The translations under genes were made by a program, and so were the position numbers. The notes beneath the pieces are model-generated. The model was not told where the DNA came from. It did not search any database and worked only from the letters and a program-made list of their open reading frames with translations. From Branchipolynoe longqiensis (taxonomy: Eukaryota > Annelida > Polychaeta > Phyllodocida > Polynoidae): DNA of 64,000 nt. Location: contig CM059186.1 of the NCBI GenBank assembly GCA_030323885.1, positions 167,335,417 through 167,399,416 of the forward strand. The letters are read 5' to 3'. Position 1 is the first letter of the stretch. Every line of letters starts with the position of its first letter. Positions 11,418-22,739 of the stretch are shown here, in pieces.

Positions 11418-12118
11418 GTATATCTACGCTCTAAACGCTATACTAATTAAGAAGCACATCGCATACAATCAAGTGCAGCATTTGTTAACGCGGACCAAAC
11501 TATTTCCTTTCACAAATTTATTTGAAACAAAGAACTACAACCTCACAAATAACACAGCATTACAGTGGACACTCCTCAGTGGGAGGAATTCTGCCATTCA
11601 CACGGATATGGGAATGGAGCCACCTTGCGGGAGTTGATAGAACTACACAACCCCCATCTATTGGTAGTTCGGACTAATGGCAGCCATTGTTGCAATCAGT
11701 TGGACAAGTCTCGTGACCTGCTGTTGAAGGTCAAATATGCCAGCATTAGTCACATGCATCATGGCGACAGGAGGAGCACTTCCCTTATCCAGGTGGCGCA
11801 CAAACAAGCCCCACTGCGCATGTCTGATCTCAGCAAAACACGCCAAAATGGGCGCGAAAAAATGTCTGGTGATTTTTTGTGTGTTTTAGCGTTTCATACT
11901 AAACGCCCTCCCCGCTGTAGCTCCAGTTTCATGTCCCTGTAACGGCGGCCCGAGTCGGCTTTAATGGCGACTGTAACGGATACTTTAAGTACTTGTACAT
12001 TGCCAGGCACAGCCGACAATGGCAACGCAGAGCTCCGCATCATGCTCAAAATGGCGCCTCACGGCCCGACCGACATGCAGCACAAACAGGCATCTAACTT
12101 CACTAGGAGTCACCCTGG
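11418..12118. other. unique spacer
   Basis: No repeats seen. Several 'atggcg' words and a short open frame 11565-11942 with no recognisable domain. I do not support a gene. Confidence 0.35.
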
Positions 12119-12120
12119 CC

Positions 12121-12868
12121 TGGGGGCCTAGTGGTACATCGACGGGACATTGTGGTACATCTGCGGGCCTTCATGGTACATCCCCGGGGCCTCATGGTCC
12201 ATCCGCGGTACCTTGTGGTACATTCGCGGGGCCTCGAGGTATATCCATAGGAGGACTCGGAGTGCATACCGGGGCTTCATAGTACATCTGCAGCGCCTCG
12301 TGGTACATCCAAAGGGCTTCATGGTACATCCGCAGGGGGACTGGCAGTACACACAGGGACCTCATAGTACATCCGCGGGGCCTCATGGTACATCTACAGG
12401 GCTTCATCGTACATCCGCGGGGGGACTAGGAGTACACACAGGGCCCTCATAGTACATCTGCAGGGCCTAGTGGGTACATCCGCTTATCATGCGGGAAGTC
12501 ACGGATCTGATGTCTGCAAACATAAGCCAGATATACAATAAATTGACGATTGGTGCACGCTGCCCTGGGGCGGGGCATTAGCAAGATAAGATCAGCACTG
12601 GTTCGCTTTGTCTGCAGCCTGAGTGGGATATTGTATCCACATAGAACACGGACACGCCCCAGCCAAGGGGCCTCGTGGCACATCTCGGGACCTCGTGGTG
12701 CAACCGTAGGATCTTGTGGTACATCCGCTGGCCCTCAGGGTACATCAATGGGGCCTAGTGCTACATCCGGAGCCTCGTGGTACATCCCCAGGACGTTGCG
12801 GGGCCTCAAATACATCGACAGGGCCTCAGGGTACATCCGCTTATAGTGTGGGAAGTTACGGATCTCAT
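12121..12868 (+). repeat. 'ggtacatcc' minisatellite in two blocks
   Basis: Units near 24 bp (ggcctcatggtacatccgc type) fill 12121-12480 and 12663-12840. Both blocks end in the same non-array boundary ('gggaagt.acggatct', about 12489-12508 and 12850-12868), so a larger unit was duplicated. The blocks are separated by the SINE-like piece at 12520-12660. Confidence 0.85.
12520..12660 (+). mobile_element. old SINE-core-like repeat, copy A
   Basis: Shares 'caaattgacg'-like and 'tttgtctgcagcctgagtgg' segments with 14068-14205. The 'gcattagcaagataag' and 'gagtgggatattg' parts resemble the family 1 SINE core. Confidence 0.5.
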
Positions 12869-14067
12869 TGTAAAATATTCCGACTTGTTAGGTCTTGTTC
12901 ATAGATAAAAAATAGTTTAAATAAATTCTAAAATATCTCCTTGTCATGAAACCCATATGTGAAGCATCAATAACACTGTTTTAATCATATTTAAATCATC
13001 CAGTTATTTATATAAAGTCATTATAATAATATTCCAATTATATAAGTAGCCCTGTAAAACCTCTCTAATAATACCTAATTCATGTTTGTAACTACATATG
13101 CATTATATTCAAACCAAGTTGTGAAACCATGGTAGATTATGTATATTAAGTGAAGTGATAATTAACACCAGATTGTTCTAAGGTTCTACATCAAATAAAA
13201 CCACTGGAGATAAGAACTCTCAACAATTATTACTGTATTGCTATATTTACATGGAATACTGAATTGAAGTCTGTTGGTATTGTATATTGTATAAAGGGAG
13301 GTAAATGGTGAAACTAAGGACATCATATACAGTTGCTGCAGATGTTATGTATTGTTTCTTCACCCAGACAAATAGTCTGTGAAGAATGCCACAGAATGGC
13401 TACAATAATTAAGTTAAGAAACTGATATCTGTGTGTATGTTTTGGTATGATTTACAGATGCCAGTATCTGAGGGAGTGTTAGCACATAGGTGACAATGCA
13501 TGGGGACCGTGTGTGTGAGTGTTTGCAGGACCTGCCAATTCCAGGTGTCAGGTTGGAGGTCGAGTGTGGCTGTGTGTGGTGAGCCCTCCCTGTCCCACCT
13601 GGTGGCAGCTTGCTGAACTAAAGACGATGCAATATTTAATTCTCAAAGTAAGGCATGTAGAAACTGCTACTATTTTTTAGTTGTCCCAATCTAAGGGACT
13701 GGTGACCACTGGTGTTATGTAAAGATAAATAGGGTTGATACTCCCATGTAAGTGTAATGGTGAACTTGATGGACAAACTTTGTATCTGACTTGGGGTGGG
13801 TGGGTTGGCCCCCCACCCCCTTACCCAGCATGATGGGGAGGGGCCTGGTGGGAGTGGTAGGGTACTTAATTTCTGTTGGCTTACTATTGCTTGGAACTGG
13901 TACAGTAAGCAGATATATTAAGCATATATAGTAAGCAGATATAGTAAGCAGATCATCGCTTGAGTAATATCATACATTAGTGCTTTCCGGTCTCCACACA
14001 GAGAAGTTATGGTTCTATTTCCTATGAAGATTCTAGTGTGTCAAATACCGCTAGTGAACATCATGTC
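12869..14067. other. AT-rich unique sequence
   Basis: Low-GC, non-repetitive apart from 'agcagatatagta' repeats at 13913-13955. No convincing exon. This is one of the longest unarrayed stretches of the window. Confidence 0.4.
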
Positions 14068-14205
14068 TGCTGAGTCAAGCCAGAGATTCAACAAATTGAC
14101 GCTTCATGCAGCCTGGCCTGGCACGGAGCATTAGTAAGATAAGGAAAGCATTGGTTCACTTTGTCTGCAGCCTGAGTGGGATATTGTATCCACGGAGAAC
14201 TCAGT
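14068..14205 (+). mobile_element. old SINE-core-like repeat, copy B
   Basis: About three quarters identical by eye to 12520-12660 over ~130 bp, including tttgtctgcagcctgagtgg. Confidence 0.5.
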
Positions 14206-14329
14206 GTGCAGAAACCCATCTGGGTGTGATAGTATATCTGTTAGGACAAGTGTACGCAATGTGATATAAAGCAGCAGACTCCAACAGGGGGTGTTGAGTA
14301 CATGGTGCTTGACTCCTTCCTCCTATCAC

Positions 14330-14552
14330 CAGTGCGGTAGCCGAATCGGCACAGCGCGGGCCTCGTGTGCGGAAGGTCGGGAATTTGGCTCCCGGTCGAG
14401 TCAAACCAATGACTTTAACATTGATACTTTTCGCTTCCTAGCCTGGTGCTCGGCATTAATAGGATAAGGTTAGCACTTGTTAGCTCAGTGTAAGGTCCTG
14501 ATATGACTTTAATTGTTGCCAGGACATAACAAACTCCAACAACCAACCAACC
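14330..14552 (+). mobile_element. tRNA-derived SINE, family 1, internally deleted
   Basis: Head with 'ggtagccgaatcggcacagc' and 'cgagtcaaacc', core to 'gttagctcagtgt', then a direct jump to the tail 'cctgatatgac...gttgccaggacata' and a caaccaaccaacc 3' end. The middle of the core (about 120 bp in other copies) is missing. Confidence 0.75.
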
Positions 14553-14751
14553 AACCTTCCTCCTATCAGGATAGCTTGGACTTGGATGCTTTTCGGGAAG
14601 CAACAGAGTTGATACTTTATTATATGACACTTTTTTTTTCAGTTGACAGTGCGACTTTTATAATGAAGCTGTTAGGGCACTCTAAGCTCTACATCAGGGT
14701 ATGGTAGCTTCCACCTAATCACTCATAGAGTTTGCAGGAACAGCGACAGAC

Positions 14752-15229
14752 CTAAAGGCACTGTCACATTACGACATTTCTCACCAACGCCGACGTGTTG
14801 CCTTTTTGGGTGAAACGTCGGCACGCGTCGGGAAGCCGCGTGTGTTACTGGCGTGTTAATGGCGCGTCGGTACACGTCGGTACACGTTGAGTGATAACAA
14901 TGTGTGAATGGACACGTCACCACGTGTCGCCGCGCGTCGGGTCGCGCCGATCATTTTGTGCTTGCACAAAACTTTCAGCACGCGCCGACGCACGCCGACG
15001 CGCGCCGACGCGCGCCGACGCACGCCGACGTGCGCCGATGCGGTGGAGGGGGCATTACGGATGCGCCACCAACACGCTACTAGCATGCTGCAACCCGTCG
15101 AATTTTCTCCCACAACGCCGAATTTTCTCCCACAATGCCGAAAAGTTGGACGTGTCTCGAGCCTTAGCAAATATCTTGCGCATAGGTGGCCCGCCAGGGG
15201 AAACGTGATAGTGTGACAGGGCCTTAACC
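14752..15229. mobile_element. MITE-like element with ~25-bp terminal inverted repeats
   Basis: The left end (taaaggcactgtcacattac) matches the reverse complement of the right end (taaggccctgtcacactatc) with few mismatches. The interior is CpG-dense and contains about ten cgcgccgacg/cacgccgacg decamers (14980-15040), plus 'gtcggtacacgtcgg' repeats and a direct duplication of gaattttctcccacaa (15100, 15119). No transposase gene. Superfamily unassigned; the right flank offers TTAA but the left does not match it cleanly. Confidence 0.65.
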
Positions 15230-16290
15230 GAACCGAGCAGTCTCCAAAAAGCAAGCTGTCTGACTGCAGTAATCCCTCCCGACCATAACACCCACATGTC
15301 AACTACACTCTTCCCTAATTTTCACGTAAGATTTACTCACAAAACGCCAGATCTCCGGATACTTTGTAACGGTGTCGAGTTATGCACCTTCTTGTATTCA
15401 TGCTTTGTTCACGGTCCCTACTTGGGTGCCCCCTGGTTGCAAACATCACTGAGGTCACGTAACGTCATTGTACTGCTGACAGCACTGACATCACGTGACT
15501 TCATTGGTCTGCTGACAGCACTGCCGTCACGTGACACGCCACCTGCGACGCTCAGCAACTTTTAAGATGCGGGTAAATACGCATCATTTCTCCATCAGTT
15601 GTGTCTCTTTAATCAAACAGGGTAGATGGCTGCCTCTACAGCCAAGATTTGTAGGCAACTATCCGGAACAGGGCAGTAAGAAAGGGCCGGAAGACTGGCT
15701 TCACATGGAACTCAGCCTTCAGCGTCGACTAGTGCTGTGAAACAGTCAAAGCAAAATGTTTCAGTTAATTTGAAATCATTTCGTCCACTTAGACTGCGGC
15801 AGATGTTGCACGTCTTTGTTTAACGACAGCGAATGCAATAAGGGAACATCGGCTATTTGGGGTGATACTGCACTTGCTTGCATATTTAGCTCCTCTACAC
15901 GGAAGTTACGGGGATATAATTGTAACACATACAGGAACAATCTTCTGTAGTTCCTCGAATGTCGTCTGCCACTCTACGAGCCTAGTTCCCACTTCTGCCG
16001 TGGCGGCGCCACCTCTGAATGGACATTTACCCGTCTCTTGGTACTCAGCCTGATACGGGTAAAGGATCAGATAAGGATCTGTTTTATGTGTTTCGACTAC
16101 TCCACCATGTACAGCTGCTGCATAAGAATTATACAAGTATAATAACCCAGAATATCCCTCCTTTCTCCCAGCACTCACTCAGTCCATGGACTGATTGAGT
16201 CTGCACAAGTCATCTACTGATCCAGCCTCCCCAACCTCAGCTCCGATACTGCCATCACATTGTAACTGCCACTCACTGTACCGTGGTAAT
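15230..16290. other. unique spacer with a 2.5-copy repeat
   Basis: At 15451-15537 a ~35-bp unit with 'gtcacgtgac' and 'ctgctgacagcactg' occurs about 2.5 times. The remainder shows no recognisable gene. Confidence 0.45.
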
Positions 16291-16291
16291 G

Positions 16292-16338
16292 CAATATATA
16301 TTATATATAATATATATATATATCTATATATATATATC
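16292..16338. repeat. TA microsatellite
   Basis: Alternating TA-rich tract with short interruptions. Confidence 0.9.
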
Positions 16339-17021
16339 CAGCCTCATGTAGGTGGTGGTGGTGAGGGTAGGGGTAGCGTGGGAAGAGCAATGGCTACTCC
16401 CTAATTTATTACGTGTGATGAGGGGCAGCTTATCACCAACTATATATATACCAATAATATTTGCTGATGGATGGAAGTATTTCGTTATTTATTATTGCAA
16501 GATACAAGTTCTAGCACAGTCGGACGCAAGCAGGCTTCGCACAGCACCAGTGCCATTTTCCGGAACAGAAATCATCTCCTCAGTGAAACTAACATGCGCT
16601 CAATATAGAGATTATAATTTATTATACATATATAAAAGGGGTGGAGCTCTCTCATGATTATCTATAATATTATCACTATTATTCCTCTGTTATTTCTACT
16701 ACTATTATTGTCCAATCGCTGACTTGCCCGCATTTGCCCCGGTCCTTGCCTACGCCAGCGCCACCACCGGGGTGTTCTTGGCACTATTGCCCGGGCAGTC
16801 AGTCTCTCTCCTGCCTTTGAACAGACAACAACTACACTACAAGCTCTCCCAAACAGTCTACTCGCTACCTGTTTGCTTCCTGGAGACCGTTTCGTCTTTC
16901 CTGTCGTCCGCGATCCGGACGACCGTTCCTGCGGGTCGATTTTCTGGTCGATTGGACACATCAGGATCGATCTGCACAGCTTGAATTGACATGGATGACG
17001 GTATCGTGCCTTAAATTAGAT

Positions 17022-17049
17022 TCGACGGTCGGTTATTAACGACCGTCGA
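17022..17049. repeat. 10-bp perfect inverted repeat
   Basis: tcgacggtcg and cgaccgtcga flank an 8-nt loop (gttattaa). It lies upstream of the DIRS-like ORFs in tcga-rich sequence and may belong to that element's 5' region; 16340-17020 otherwise shows nothing supportable. Confidence 0.6.
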
Positions 17050-17360
17050 TCACCATATAAGTGTGTCGACTGTATTCATACACAGGGGAGGGGACGTTAA
17101 TACTAAGAGCAAGCATTAACTTCATATATTTTCCGCATATGTGGGTCGATATCAAATCGACAGAAAGACAGTTTTGAACTCCTTATAATCTAGCTCAGCT
17201 ATCAACCTATCCATATATTGCGGATAGTGTGTCAATAATATCGACTTGGACATAAGTTATTGATCGTACATACACTTAAGACACGATCGACTCAGAACTT
17301 TCTTCACGTTGGTTTCAAAATAACGGCTCCAAGGTCGCCGGGTGTGTGCTACAGCTGAAC

Positions 17361-17406
17361 GCTTAATCCGCTTAATCCGCTTAACCCGCTTAACCCGCTT
17401 AACCCT
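17361..17406 (+). repeat. 10-bp tandem repeat
   Basis: Five units gcttaatccg/gcttaacccg directly upstream of the gag-like region. Confidence 0.85.
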
Positions 17407-17417
17407 GGTCTGCTTTC

Positions 17418-18480
17418 ATGCCAGGCTGCCGCTATTGTTCATAGTGTGGGACAAGCCACGACACTCATGACCAATGTCCAGGTTCTAAATCGATCGACAC
17501 ACCTGTTACGAGGTTAGGGATGGCTACGCGTAGCAGTACAGCGCCGACCAAGAGCGCAATATCGGTAGGTGGGGTCGACGTTATGGAGTCGACCGCTTCC
17601 AACTTCGCCGAGTTGTCGCTGGAGGAGCGGGAGTCGAGTGCACATGCGGAAATCGACAGACTGAAGGCCGAGATGCGCGTCACGGTGCTAGAGGACGAAC
17701 TCGACGATCTACGAGCCAAGCGAGATAGAAGACGAACCAGACGGCGGGCGACCGTTAAGGACGACAGCCAACACGACGTCGTTCCGGCGAAGACACCCAG
17801 TGACGACACGGACGACCGATTGCAACCACAGGAGGAGCGACAGACGACGGGCGCAGCGCCGAGTTGGACGCGAGGAACCGACCACGTCCAGTCGACCCAC
17901 GGTCGATCGCGTCGACACTCAAGAGGGTCGAGTAGGAGAAGAAATACGTTTGTCGAGGTCGAGTAGCGATGGAAGTTCATCTCGACGACGATGAAGTAAG
18001 TGGTCGTTGAAGAAGTATGGGATGGGGAAGGACGTCAGAAAGATGAACGCCCATGAACTTGTGAAGGCGTCATGCGACTGGTGCCTTGATATTACTTCCC
18101 TCACAATATCGGACTATAGAGCCTTTATATAACACATCGGCTTCATCTCAACGAGAGCTCGTGAAGACCACTACATGGCCCATGTCAACCATGTGCTTGC
18201 CATTCGTAAGCTCGGTGAAAGCATCGGGTTCCCGGCATTTTCTAAGGCTCACCAAGATGAAAGCATAGAACACTACGGCCCCCACAACATGAAGATGAAG
18301 AGACAAGGCACTAACACATATAGTGCTCACAGAAGATCACCGGGCAACAACACAAAGAAGGCTTGTTACACCTGGAATGGCGATGCGGGTTGCCTTAGAT
18401 CGGACGATGAGTGCTGCTTCGCGCACGCGTGTTCAAGATGTGGCACTAAGTCGCACAAACGGGCAAAGTGTAAAGCTTGA
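17418..18480 (+). pseudogene. gag-like region of a DIRS-like retrotransposon, frameshifted
   Basis: Two long frames cover the region. 17520-17966 encodes a charged, Arg/Asp-rich protein (MATRSSTAPTKS start). From about 17998 another frame continues through a stop after RAFI (near 18129) to 18480. It ends in a Cys/His cluster whose last part is a zinc knuckle CSRCGTKSHKRAKC (C-X2-C-X4-H-X4-C, 18430-18474), preceded by spaced Cys residues (CYTWNGDAGC...DECCFAH). A nucleic-acid-binding nucleocapsid-like role is expected for such a protein. It sits just upstream of the RT frame. The frame change and at least two stops make it non-functional as read, unless assembly errors are involved. Confidence 0.55.
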
Positions 18481-18603
18481 CGTGGTTGGACATTCAACAG
18501 GTCTAATCTACAGACTACAAGAGTTCTTCCGGCATCGATTCTGATCGGTTCCCGCTCCTTCCCGGTTAGAAAAGTTCATTGGGAAGGAGACTCGAGAATC
18601 GAC

Positions 18604-20228
18604 TTGGGAAGGGACTGCCAGAACGGCGATGACCAATTCAATTCGGAGGTCGTTACTGGGGCTAGTCACAATGTTGAATTTCCATATAGGGACGATCATC
18701 CTAACGATAGCATTGAATCTAAGACTGTCAACCCTAACCGGACTGAACATCCTGATTTCATCTCTGATAATGATTGCATGCCATGCCTTGATCTTTCAGC
18801 GGGGGTGGAGATCTGTGATGGTGTGGGGGGGGTTGAGGTCAGTCGCATTCATGATAATAGTAATTGCTTACATTGGGAGCAGCCTGAGGGCGCCAGCAAG
18901 GCTAATCGGTTATTTGTCGAGCAGACCGCATCGGGCGGCCTGCTAGTATACATTAGCGAAACCGAGGGGGCGCCACCCATGAGATTTCAGGTATCTCGCA
19001 GCTGTGTGGACGGGAGCTGCACATGTAGCCACTTGATCGCGGGCAAACCGAGCCAATTGAAGCCTTGCAGCTGGTTCGCTGAAATATGTCTTCGTGGCGA
19101 TTGGGACCCAGATTGGGTCTATCTGATGATAGGGGTCACTTTTGGGTTCAGGGTGATTAACCCAGGTGTCGAGGTCAGCTATATTCCAGACAAGCCCAGG
19201 AGGAAGGCTAATTGGGAGCGTGAGATAATTAATAAAAAATTCCTCGAGGAGGAACGTGAGGGCCTAATTTCTAGGGTAGACGCCCCCCCTCTCTGCACGC
19301 ACGAGGCCTTCGTCGTTCCTTAGGACGATGGTGGAGGCCGCGTTGTTATCGACTGCAGTATGCCTTCGAGCGAATCCGTTAACAACTTCACTGATGAAGT
19401 CCGGACCAAATTCTCCTATAAAGGCCTCGATGACATAACGGAGATGCTGGAGAGGGGTGACTATATGGGGACGATAGACATAAAAGACGCCTATCGTGCA
19501 GTCCCTATTCACCCTATCCAGCGTCAAGGCCTTCGCCATGGGGTTGCTGGCGATGATAACCTCAATTACTTTCTTGACAATCGGTTAAGTATGGGCCAGT
19601 CATCGAGCCCCTTTATATTTTCCAAGATATCGGACTTCATCGTGAGATGTGGTGTTCGCGAAGGCTTAGCCAGAGTCATAAACTACCTTGATGACTTCTG
19701 TCTCGTCGGTGGGACACGGTCGGAGGTCCAGGGCGCTCAGAGAACCCTTATCCATATCCTGAGAAGACTGTTTTTTTTGTTAAATTCAAGAAGGTCAGTG
19801 GTGTCGAGACCAAGGTTAGATTCCTTGGCATATTTATAGATTCTGTACGCCTCGAGCTTAGCCTTCCTCCCGATAAATTAGAGAGAACATTGGAGATACT
19901 CCGCAAACTATGTGGGCGCAAGAAGGCCAGTAGAAAGGAGCTTGAGCGAGTGGGGGGGCTGCTCGCTCACTGTGCCAAGGTCGTCCGGGGCGGGCGGACC
20001 TTCTCTAGGCGGATCTATGATCTCATTTCTAAACTTAATCAACCGTTTCATAGAACGAGGCTAGGCAAGGGGGATAGGGAAGACCTCGACTGGTGGTTGA
20101 ATTTCGCCAGTAGCTTTAACGGGAAGGCCAAGATTCTAGGCAAATTTGCCCCAGTTATATCCATCTACAACGACTCTTACAATATCACTAAAGGCCAGTT
20201 GTGCTCATGTCATGTCTATGTGGTGTGA
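18604..20228 (+). pseudogene. reverse transcriptase of a DIRS-like retrotransposon, broken
   Basis: The frame from 18604 runs to a TAG at 19321-19323 and continues in the same frame with RT motifs: RVVIDCSMP, motif A TIDIKDAYRAV, motif B-like LSMGQSSSPFIFSK, motif C INYLDDFCLVG (aspartates at about 19690-19695). A frameshift at the T8 run 19771-19778 moves the frame; RT continues as RFLGIFIDS and then GLLAHCAKVVRGGRTFSRRIYDL, ending in a short RNase H-like start (VISIYNDSY) before decay near 20228. The motif style (YLDD box, SSSPFIF, thumb) is that of DIRS/Ngaro-like elements rather than LINEs or Gypsy (family knowledge). No tyrosine recombinase is seen, so the element is 3' truncated. N-terminal 18604-19100 contains a CXC..H-type stretch of unknown role. 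Confidence 0.75.
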
Positions 20229-20287
20229 GAGGATAACAATTTAGTGAGTCAGTAAAAGTGTGTCGGATCCGGCTTTCAATCGACCAA

Positions 20288-20350
20288 CTGTCTAATTGTG
20301 AAAATAAAACGACTCAGACTTATCCATGATAGGCAGTATACATCTTCAAC
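20288..20350 (+). repeat. dispersed repeat shared with 62066-62130
   Basis: Both sites share 'ttgtgaaaa' or 'tggtgaaaa' and the exact word tatccatgataggcagtata. Possibly the terminus of an unidentified mobile element. Confidence 0.6.
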
Positions 20351-20586
20351 TAAAGAAACAGCAACGCAAATTTGTCACGTTCATAAATACCTGAATCAAG
20401 TAGTTGCGACTTGTACAATTTGACACTGGCTATTCATTCCGCGGGAGTAAATCAACACTGAATCTTCACCTGGACATCTCACGTCAAGCGGCAAAGACTG
20501 GCAGATATTAGCAGAAACTGATGGTTACTGACAAATAATGGGTGGGGCTAGGATAGTCTGATAAAGATTGGAGGGACGGGCAAAGA

Positions 20587-21280
20587 ATAGCAAACACTGG
20601 GAGGGACTGGTAGAAATTGGTACAGACTCGTGCAAACTGGTACACACTGGTACACATTGGTACATCCTGGTACAATCTGGTAGAAACTGGTAGACACTGG
20701 TACAGACTGGTACATACTGGTACAAACTGGTACAGACTGGTACAGACTGGTACAGACTGGTACAGACTGGTACAGACTGGTACAAACTGGGATACACTGG
20801 TACATGCTGGTACACACTGGTGCAAACTGTCAGAAACTGGTAGAAACTGGTAGACACTGGTACACATTGGTACATACTGGTACAATCTGGTACAAACTCG
20901 TAGACACTGGTACATACTGGTACATACTTGTACACACTGGTACACACTGGTACACACTGGTAGAAACTGGCATAAACTGGTAGAAACTGGTAGACACTGG
21001 TACACATTGGTACATACTGGGACAATCTGGTAGAAACTGGTAGGTACTGGTCCATACTGGTACAAACTGGTACATACTGGTACAGACTGGTACAGCCTGG
21101 TAGAACCTGGCATACACTGGTAGAAACTGGTACAAACTTGTAGAAACATGTATCAACTGGTACATACTGGTACAGACTGGTACACACTGGGAGAAACTAG
21201 TACAAACTGGCAGAACCTGGTAGAAACTGGTACAGACTGGGAGAAACTGGTACAGACTGGTACAAACTGGCAGACACTGG
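20587..21280 (+). repeat. 10-bp minisatellite (actggtacag type)
   Basis: About 69 units of actggtacaN/actggtagaN in 10-bp register. The repeat encodes YQxVPVCTS-like repeats on the minus strand in several frames, which is an artefact. Confidence 0.95.
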
Positions 21281-21507
21281 TGCATGACGCTGACATGGCT
21301 GGAAGCTCACAGCCCGACTAATAAAGCCGACCCCGACATGGCTCAAGTCGGGGAACCTGATTCATTATAAATAGGCACAAAATGGCTCAGCGGCGTCTGC
21401 AGCCCACACCACCTGGCGCCTCACGGAAACAAAACACAACAACAAGTCCGAGTCAGCTGTTATTAACTAACCGACAAGAGACGCTCCTAATAACAAAGTC
21501 AATCAAG

Positions 21508-21842
21508 GTTTGTTTTATGTAGACACGCCTCCAGAGCATATTGATTTTGATCATCCCCTATTGGATGTCAAACATATGGTCATTCTGACATATTTCTTTG
21601 AAGGAAACCTGCTGCTGGCTGCCGCCACATATACTACTCTTTTTGATAAGCAGGAAGGGATCTTTTATATGCACTTTCCCACAGATAGGACAGCACATAC
21701 CACTACCTTTGATGAACCAGTTGTGGACCACTGGTTGGAACGGAAAATAACCCAAACTACAAATGGGTCCATTGAGCAGGATCGATTGAATGACCAACAC
21801 CTTCAGAGGTGGATACTCTACCACCTGAGCTACGTCCCGCTC
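21508..21842 (-). mobile_element. molluscan-type tRNA-derived SINE, family 3, copy A
   Basis: Minus strand begins gggacgtagctcaggtggta (tRNA-like A box), continues with 'gatcgatcctgctcaat'-type B-box region, 'ccacaactggttcatcaaag', 'tgtgggaaagtgcatataaa' and 'agatcccttcctgc', and ends at gtttgtttta on the plus strand. The layout is that of a SINE family widespread in mollusc genomes (recalled). Copy B is at 31344-31663. Confidence 0.85.
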
Positions 21843-22114
21843 GGGTTACACTATTCCCATTTAACTTCTGCTTAAGCATTGCTTGTGGAACATGTTGCTC
21901 CACTCAATACAGAAATTAACATGCTGCTTTTCATATATCCTCAACTACTAGTGAAGTTATTGAGTTGGCAATGACATCGTGGATCACGATGTTCTCTGGG
22001 CATGAGAAAGAACGTATTATCAAAGGTTGTCAGCAACCCTGCAATATGATTTTAAATATATGTATATACATAGTATATATACACATATAATTATAGCACA
22101 TATACTTTCAATGC

Positions 22115-22225
22115 CTTTGTAGTCCCCAGTGAGGTCTCAGGTAAGTATCCATATATTCAGGTAGGAGTGGATAGAGTGATTGCATCAGGGAACCTAGTAG
22201 TTTAATGGTTAGAACATTAATCCCA
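22115..22225 (+). mobile_element. SINE family 2, 5' module plus tRNA-like start
   Basis: Contains 'gaggtctcaggtaagtatcc', 'gtggatagagtgattgcatc', 'agggaacctagtagtttaat' and 'ggttagaacatt'. This is one copy of the 87-bp module of 53879-54645 running directly into a tRNA-like A box, so it shows how the module and head are joined in the family. Confidence 0.65.
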
Positions 22226-22257
22226 CAATGCCAAGAAGTCTGGAGTATGCTTAAGGA

Positions 22258-22628
22258 TAATATCATGATACTGACATGGACTTCCCTCGAATCGGTAGAG
22301 CACGGGCTTCCCGTGTGGAAGGTCGGAGTTTGCTTCCTGGTCAAGTGAAACCAATAAATTACACGATTGATACTTGTATCTACCTAGCCTGGCACTTGGC
22401 ATTACTAGGATAGGGCAAGGCCTGGTTAGCTCAGTATCAGGATAATGTAACAGGGGTTATCAGGTCTTTGCGCAAGCGGTCTTGTCTCCCACTGGGGCAG
22501 CAATATAAAGTAGTTATAAGTGTACATCGTCACAAGTTGGTTATTGTTCTAATATGACCATAGATGTCGCTTTCCAGGATATCAAACTCGAACAAACAAA
22601 CAACAAACAACAAACAACAAACAACAAA
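22258..22628 (+). mobile_element. tRNA-derived SINE, family 1, with (AACAA)n-like tail
   Basis: Head 'cgaatcggtagagcacggg', 'gtcaagtgaaacc', core 'gcattactaggatagggcaa', 'ggataatgtaacaggggtta', 'agcaatataaagtag', tail 'taatatgaccatagatgtcg', followed by repeated acaaacaacaaaca. The tail microsatellite marks the retroposition 3' end. Confidence 0.75.
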
Positions 22629-22739
22629 CAGGGTAAAGCAGGACGGGTTGACCTCAACCTTCACTGTCAAAGGTCAGGAGGGTGAAGCCGAAGCCAACAG
22701 TTTGAACTTGGCTTTGCAAACTCAGCCTGCCCTCAACTA

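Noticed and set aside
17520..17966. Host SR-like (Arg/Ser-rich) protein
   Set aside because: Position directly before a zinc knuckle and DIRS-like RT makes a retroelement gag more likely.
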